Assembly (NCBI GenBank): GCA_017551465.1
Contig: JAFZLN010000065.1
Coordinates: forward strand, 1-8,326
Direction: 5' to 3'
DNA from: Bacilli bacterium
GTDB lineage: Bacteria; Bacillota_I; Bacilli_A; RFN20; CAG-826
DNA: 8,326 nt
This document shows positions 5,166 through 8,326 of this stretch, one piece after another; position 1 is the stretch's first letter; each line of letters starts with the position of its first letter. Position numbers and translations under genes: made by a program. The notes beneath the pieces were generated by a model, which was not told the origin of the DNA, ran no database searches, and saw only the letters and a program-made list of their open reading frames with translations.

Positions 5166-6779
5166 ATGCGACTTGTCTATTTTAAGAATGGTCATAAACA
5201 TACTATTACAGCAAGTAACGCTGATGTGTCATTTAACGAGATAAGAGATGGTCATAGAACCACTATCTCTATCGTTGCCCATGAAGAAATTGTTCTTCAT
5301 AAAGCCGATGTCTCTTATCCATGTCACATCAATTACAGAGACTTATATTTCCTTAATGGCTATCAGTCCTGGACTGACACTAAAGAATATCGTTTAGTGG
5401 AACGCCTTAGAAATATTAAAAAGAGCCCACATATCATCTCGCACATGTTTGCGATGGATAAGTATGGGGATGCGACTTTCTATAATTATTCAATTAGAAA
5501 AAGTCATGGCTATGATGTCTTCTATAGCAAAGGTAAATTTGAATCGTTTATCTTTAACCTTAACTATAAGACTGCCTATTTAATTATTGAATTAATTAAG
5601 GATAGAAGTAGCATCCACCTTATTAGTGATATCAGTGGACTAAAACTAGAAAAAGGTCAAAGAGTCACTGTCTTTGATTACTGCTACTACGGGAACTATG
5701 AAGAAGGTTTAATGGCCTTCTGGGATGCGTTCCCAAAAAGAAACGTTAAGAAACTGTTTGGCTATACCAGTTGGTATAACTACTATCAGAACATTAACGA
5801 AAGTATTATCTTAAGAGATTTAGAAGCGTTAGATAATCGTTTCAATCTCTTCCAAATCGATGATGGTTATGAAACATTTGTCGGTGACTGGTTGGACGTT
5901 GATCCGAATAAGTTCCCTAATGGCTTAAAGCCAATTATCGATAAGATTCACAAAAAAGGGTTCAAGGCGGGCTTATGGCTCGCTCCGTTTGCCGCGGAAA
6001 CCAAATCCCGCTTATTTTCTGAACATCCAGATTGGATTAGGAAGGATCGAAAAGGGAGACCGATCAAAGCGGGAGGAAACTGGTCAGGGTTCTACGCTCT
6101 TGACCTCGACAATCAAGAAGTCATTGCTTATATCAAGGAATGCTTAGTCCATTACATGGACTTGGGGGTAGACTTCTTTAAGCTTGACTTCTTGTATGCG
6201 GCGGCACTACCACAATATGAAGGTAAGACCAGATGTATGGTCCAAGATGAGGCTTATCAGTTATTAAGAAACATCTTAGGTGACCGTCTTATCTTAGGTT
6301 GTGGTGCGAATATTATTAACTCCTACGAACATTTTGATTACTTACGAGTGGGACCAGATGTTTCTTTGCAGTTCGATGACATCTTCTACATGCGTTTATT
6401 CCATCGCGAAAGAGTGTCCACGAAAGTCACAATTCAAAACACTATTTATCGTTCATTTATGAACAACCACTTATTCGGTAACGATCCAGACGTCTTCTTA
6501 CTTAGAGACGATAACATTAAGTTAACACTTCCTCAAAGAGAAGCTTTAAGTAAGATTAATGCTTTATTCGGCAGTGTCCTTATGACTAGTGATGATATCG
6601 CCACTTATGATGAAGAAAAGAAAAAGCTTTTGAAAGAGACGTTTGAAATCTTTGAAAACGCGCATAACCGTCGATACATTACCAGAGGCAATCTCATTTA
6701 CATCACTTTTGAACTTAATGGTGAGTTAAAGCACTTCACCTATGATGTTAAGAAGGGGGTATTTATCAATGACAGATAG
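5166..6779 (+). CDS. GH36-family alpha-galactosidase-type glycoside hydrolase
   Basis: 537 residues without a signal peptide, so it acts in the cytoplasm on imported sugar. An N-terminal beta-sandwich (about 1-185, with LNGYQSW in the 60s) precedes a TIM barrel starting at FGYTSWYNYY. Clan GH-D landmarks are all present: FQIDDGY (229-235), GDW (240-242), KAGLWLAPF, the nucleophile motif KLD with Asp341, and RVGPD (394-398) with Asp398 as likely acid/base. About 90 residues of beta domain close the protein. The family retains the anomeric configuration and removes terminal alpha-galactose or, in some members, alpha-N-acetylgalactosamine; the exact sugar is not settled. At 537 residues it is shorter than the roughly 700-residue enzymes typical of the family, but nothing catalytic appears missing. 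It starts 14 nt after the symporter gene with a weak AGG site, and its 3' end overlaps the next gene by 11 bp, indicating coupled expression. Confidence 0.9.
   Translation: MRLVYFKNGHKHTITASNADVSFNEIRDGHRTTISIVAHEEIVLHKADVSYPCHINYRDLYFLNGYQSWTDTKEYRLVERLRNIKKSPHIISHMFAMDKYGDATFYNYSIRKSHGYDVFYSKGKFESFIFNLNYKTAYLIIELIKDRSSIHLISDISGLKLEKGQRVTVFDYCYYGNYEEGLMAFWDAFPKRNVKKLFGYTSWYNYYQNINESIILRDLEALDNRFNLFQIDDGYETFVGDWLDVDPNKFPNGLKPIIDKIHKKGFKAGLWLAPFAAETKSRLFSEHPDWIRKDRKGRPIKAGGNWSGFYALDLDNQEVIAYIKECLVHYMDLGVDFFKLDFLYAAALPQYEGKTRCMVQDEAYQLLRNILGDRLILGCGANIINSYEHFDYLRVGPDVSLQFDDIFYMRLFHRERVSTKVTIQNTIYRSFMNNHLFGNDPDVFLLRDDNIKLTLPQREALSKINALFGSVLMTSDDIATYDEEKKKLLKETFEIFENAHNRRYITRGNLIYITFELNGELKHFTYDVKKGVFINDR
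6755..6760 (+). promoter_or_regulatory. Ribosome binding site fixing the start of the last gene
   Basis: GGGGGT, preceded by GAA, lies inside the 3' end of the GH36 gene, 8 nt before ATG 6769. It favours that start over the in-frame ATG at 6742, which has no such site. Confidence 0.8.
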
Positions 6780-8202
6780 AACAAGTAGTATCTTTAATAA
6801 CCCAATGACTGAGAAAGTCATTAAAGGGGCTAATAAGAGCAAGGCTAAATATATTAAGAAATATGGCGATGATTCTAACGCTGACTATAAGATTTCATTT
6901 AAAGAAATCCCAACCTTAGATTTCATTGATGCAAGCAATATCGTGTTTGGTGAAGAAAACCAAAAGTTTGAAGATAACGCTTTAATTGTGGGTAATATCA
7001 GAATGGGCTTTGGCCACTACCGCATTTCCATTGCAATGGCTAGCGCTGCAAGAGCCTTAGGCTACAAACCATATTGGTTAGATTTGGCGAGTTTTGACGC
7101 CACAGGTAGCAAGATGATTAGAGAACAAAACGATATGTATTCTTTAGCGTCTCGCATCTCTCAAAAATCTAAATTATTTAATAAGATTGTTTGGGAACCA
7201 CTTAATAGTGAAGGTTTTAAGAAGATTAGCTACAACGCGAAAGATCAAAGAAATAGCGAACTATTAGTGCCTATCTTCAAGAACATTGATAAAGATATCC
7301 CATATATCGCCACTCACGTCTGGCCAAGTCAAGGCGCGATTCATGCGGGCATGACACATGTGGTCAACGCTATTCCAGACAACTGGCCAATGGGCTTACA
7401 TCTAAGTGAAGGCGCGATTCACACAGTGCAAACACCATTTGCGTATTTTGGTTATAAAACCTTAAATGGTTTTGATAAGAAACCGCTTAACGGTATCCCT
7501 GAAGATCAACTTAAGATGGTTGGTTGTTTCATTGACCATGAACTATTAGTGGATTTAGAAAACGATAACAAACGTCGTAAAGAAAGAATCGCTACTGGTA
7601 AACCATTACGTATCTTAATGACTGTTGGTGGCGCCGGTGCGGGTTTCGATATGTTCTTAGCGATGGTTAAGCATTTAATCCCATACGTTAAAGAAAATAA
7701 GGTTGCCCTATTTATTAACTTTGGTGACCATCTCGATGTCTATAACAAATTAGTGGAAAAGATTAAAGACATCGAAACCAAGAACTTCTTTAATGAATAT
7801 CAATCCTTAACAAAGTTTGCTAAAGATATTAAAGAAGGTGATGCTTCTGGTATCTATGCGATTTATAACAAAGATATCTTTGAAGCAGTTTATTCCACAA
7901 ATTTATTAATGCCAGTGACTGATTTATTAGTGACTAAGCCTAGCGAGTTAGCGTATTATCCAATTCCTAAGCTCTTTATGCGCCACATCGGTGGTCATGA
8001 AGTCTATGGAGCAATTAATGGCAGGGAAAACGGTGATTCCACACCTGAATGCCCAACTGTTAAGGAAGTTAACGCGATGCTCGACCGTTTAATTAGTGAT
8101 AAGGAACTTATCCCTCACATGTGTGACCAAATCGACGCACTTAAAAAACAAGGTCACTATAATGGTGCTTATGAATGCGTTAAATTAGCTGTTGGTAAGT
8201 GA
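6769..8202 (+). CDS. GT-B-like protein of unrecognised family, MGDG synthase/MurG-like motifs
   Basis: 477 residues, no signal peptide or membrane segment. I do not recognise the exact family. Three motifs recall GT-B glycosyltransferases of the GT28/MurG/MGDG-synthase kind: GNIRMGFGHYR (75-85), like the G-x-GH loop at the start of the N-terminal Rossmann domain; TVGGAGAG (285-292), like the Gly-rich turn opening the C-terminal domain; and LLVTKPSELAYYPIP (386-400) with MRHIGGHE (404-411), like the region that grips the nucleotide-sugar donor. The central part (about 180-220) is rich in His, with two copies of S-x-GAIH at 187-192 and 213-218. The start at 6769 is chosen over 6742 because of the GGGGG site and the 11-bp overlap with the GH36 gene. 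It could be a glycosyltransferase, a phosphorylase-like GT-B enzyme, or a non-catalytic relative. Context ties it to the use of the imported galactoside. The gene ends in TGA and a terminator follows. Confidence 0.6.
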   Translation: MTDRTSSIFNNPMTEKVIKGANKSKAKYIKKYGDDSNADYKISFKEIPTLDFIDASNIVFGEENQKFEDNALIVGNIRMGFGHYRISIAMASAARALGYKPYWLDLASFDATGSKMIREQNDMYSLASRISQKSKLFNKIVWEPLNSEGFKKISYNAKDQRNSELLVPIFKNIDKDIPYIATHVWPSQGAIHAGMTHVVNAIPDNWPMGLHLSEGAIHTVQTPFAYFGYKTLNGFDKKPLNGIPEDQLKMVGCFIDHELLVDLENDNKRRKERIATGKPLRILMTVGGAGAGFDMFLAMVKHLIPYVKENKVALFINFGDHLDVYNKLVEKIKDIETKNFFNEYQSLTKFAKDIKEGDASGIYAIYNKDIFEAVYSTNLLMPVTDLLVTKPSELAYYPIPKLFMRHIGGHEVYGAINGRENGDSTPECPTVKEVNAMLDRLISDKELIPHMCDQIDALKKQGHYNGAYECVKLAVGK

Positions 8203-8224
8203 TAAAGTCCTTTCTCTTTACTAG

Positions 8225-8256
8225 AAGGTCACGCCACTAGAAGCGTGGCCTTTTTT
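8225..8256 (+). terminator. Rho-independent terminator of the galactoside operon
   Basis: GGTCACGC (8227-8234) pairs with GCGTGGCC (8243-8250) with one G-U pair; two A-T pairs extend the stem into the run of six T residues (8251-8256). The 8-nt loop carries part of a direct repeat: ACTAGAAG occurs at 8220-8227 and again at 8236-8243. It starts about 22 nt after the last stop codon. Confidence 0.93.
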
Positions 8257-8326
8257 CTTTGCTAAAATCTTATCATTTTGGCATTTTTGTATAGTTCTTT
8301 TCGATAAGGGTTTATTTAAGAAAAAA
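8257..8326. other. AT-rich tail without a recognisable gene
   Basis: Seventy bases of AT-rich sequence after the operon terminator. Boxes such as TTGGCA (8278-8283) and TATAGT (8290-8295) are only 6 nt apart and do not make a promoter. I see nothing else I can support. Confidence 0.6.

Noticed and set aside
6742..6768. Longer form of the GT-B-like protein starting at ATG 6742
   Set aside because: No ribosome site precedes it, whereas GGGGG lies correctly before ATG 6769; the longer form would only add a nine-residue stretch translated from within the GH36 gene.
8220..8243. Direct repeat ACTAGAAG as an insertion or target-site duplication
   Set aside because: The two 8-bp copies fall on the foot and loop of a strong terminator hairpin, and nothing resembling an inserted element lies between them.
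8278..8295. Promoter TTGGCA/TATAGT after the operon
   Set aside because: The boxes are 6 nt apart, far from the usual 16-18 nt.
1..8326. CRISPR array, insertion sequence, prophage or defence island
   Set aside because: No repeat-spacer pattern, transposase, integrase, nuclease or terminal inverted repeats could be seen on either strand.

Overview
The window is AT-rich DNA from a low-GC Gram-positive bacterium, most likely an uncultured gut-type Bacilli/Firmicutes lineage. Pointers are strong purine-rich Shine-Dalgarno sites, Rho-independent terminators, a PadR/DUF1700 pair, a tRNA with encoded CCA, and a lipoprotein signal of Gram-positive style. UGA serves as a stop (last gene) and Trp is UGG, so a Mycoplasma-type code is not in use. 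The taxonomic placement is an inference from gene style.

Left half (1-2858), all on the minus strand. Read in the direction of transcription it holds: a secreted SASA-type carbohydrate esterase lipoprotein; a tRNA-Arg(CCG) with its own promoter and terminator; a flavodoxin-like protein with its own promoter and terminator; and a PadR-type repressor translationally coupled (TAATG) to a DUF1700/HAAS-type membrane protein that runs off the left edge. The esterase, the tRNA and the flavodoxin each end in a hairpin followed by a T-run, so this half is a series of short independent units rather than one operon.

Right half (3029-8202), all on the plus strand. This is a tight four-gene operon: TetR-family regulator, GPH-family (MelB-like) sugar:cation symporter, compact GH36 alpha-galactosidase-type hydrolase, and a GT-B-like protein of a family I do not recognise. 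Gaps are 32 nt, 14 nt and an 11-bp overlap, and a strong terminator follows. The operon is divergent from the esterase across an AT-rich intergenic region that carries promoters for both sides and a large inverted repeat that is a good candidate TetR operator.

Working model: the surface esterase removes acetyl groups from extracellular glycans, the symporter imports an intact galactoside, the cytoplasmic GH36 enzyme splits it, and the GT-B-like protein does something coupled to the hydrolase. That last role is the least explained part of the window. The other notable item is the tRNA-Arg, whose normally near-invariant G19-C56 tertiary pair appears to be replaced by A19-U56. I saw no CRISPR array, insertion sequence, phage gene or recognisable defence system.
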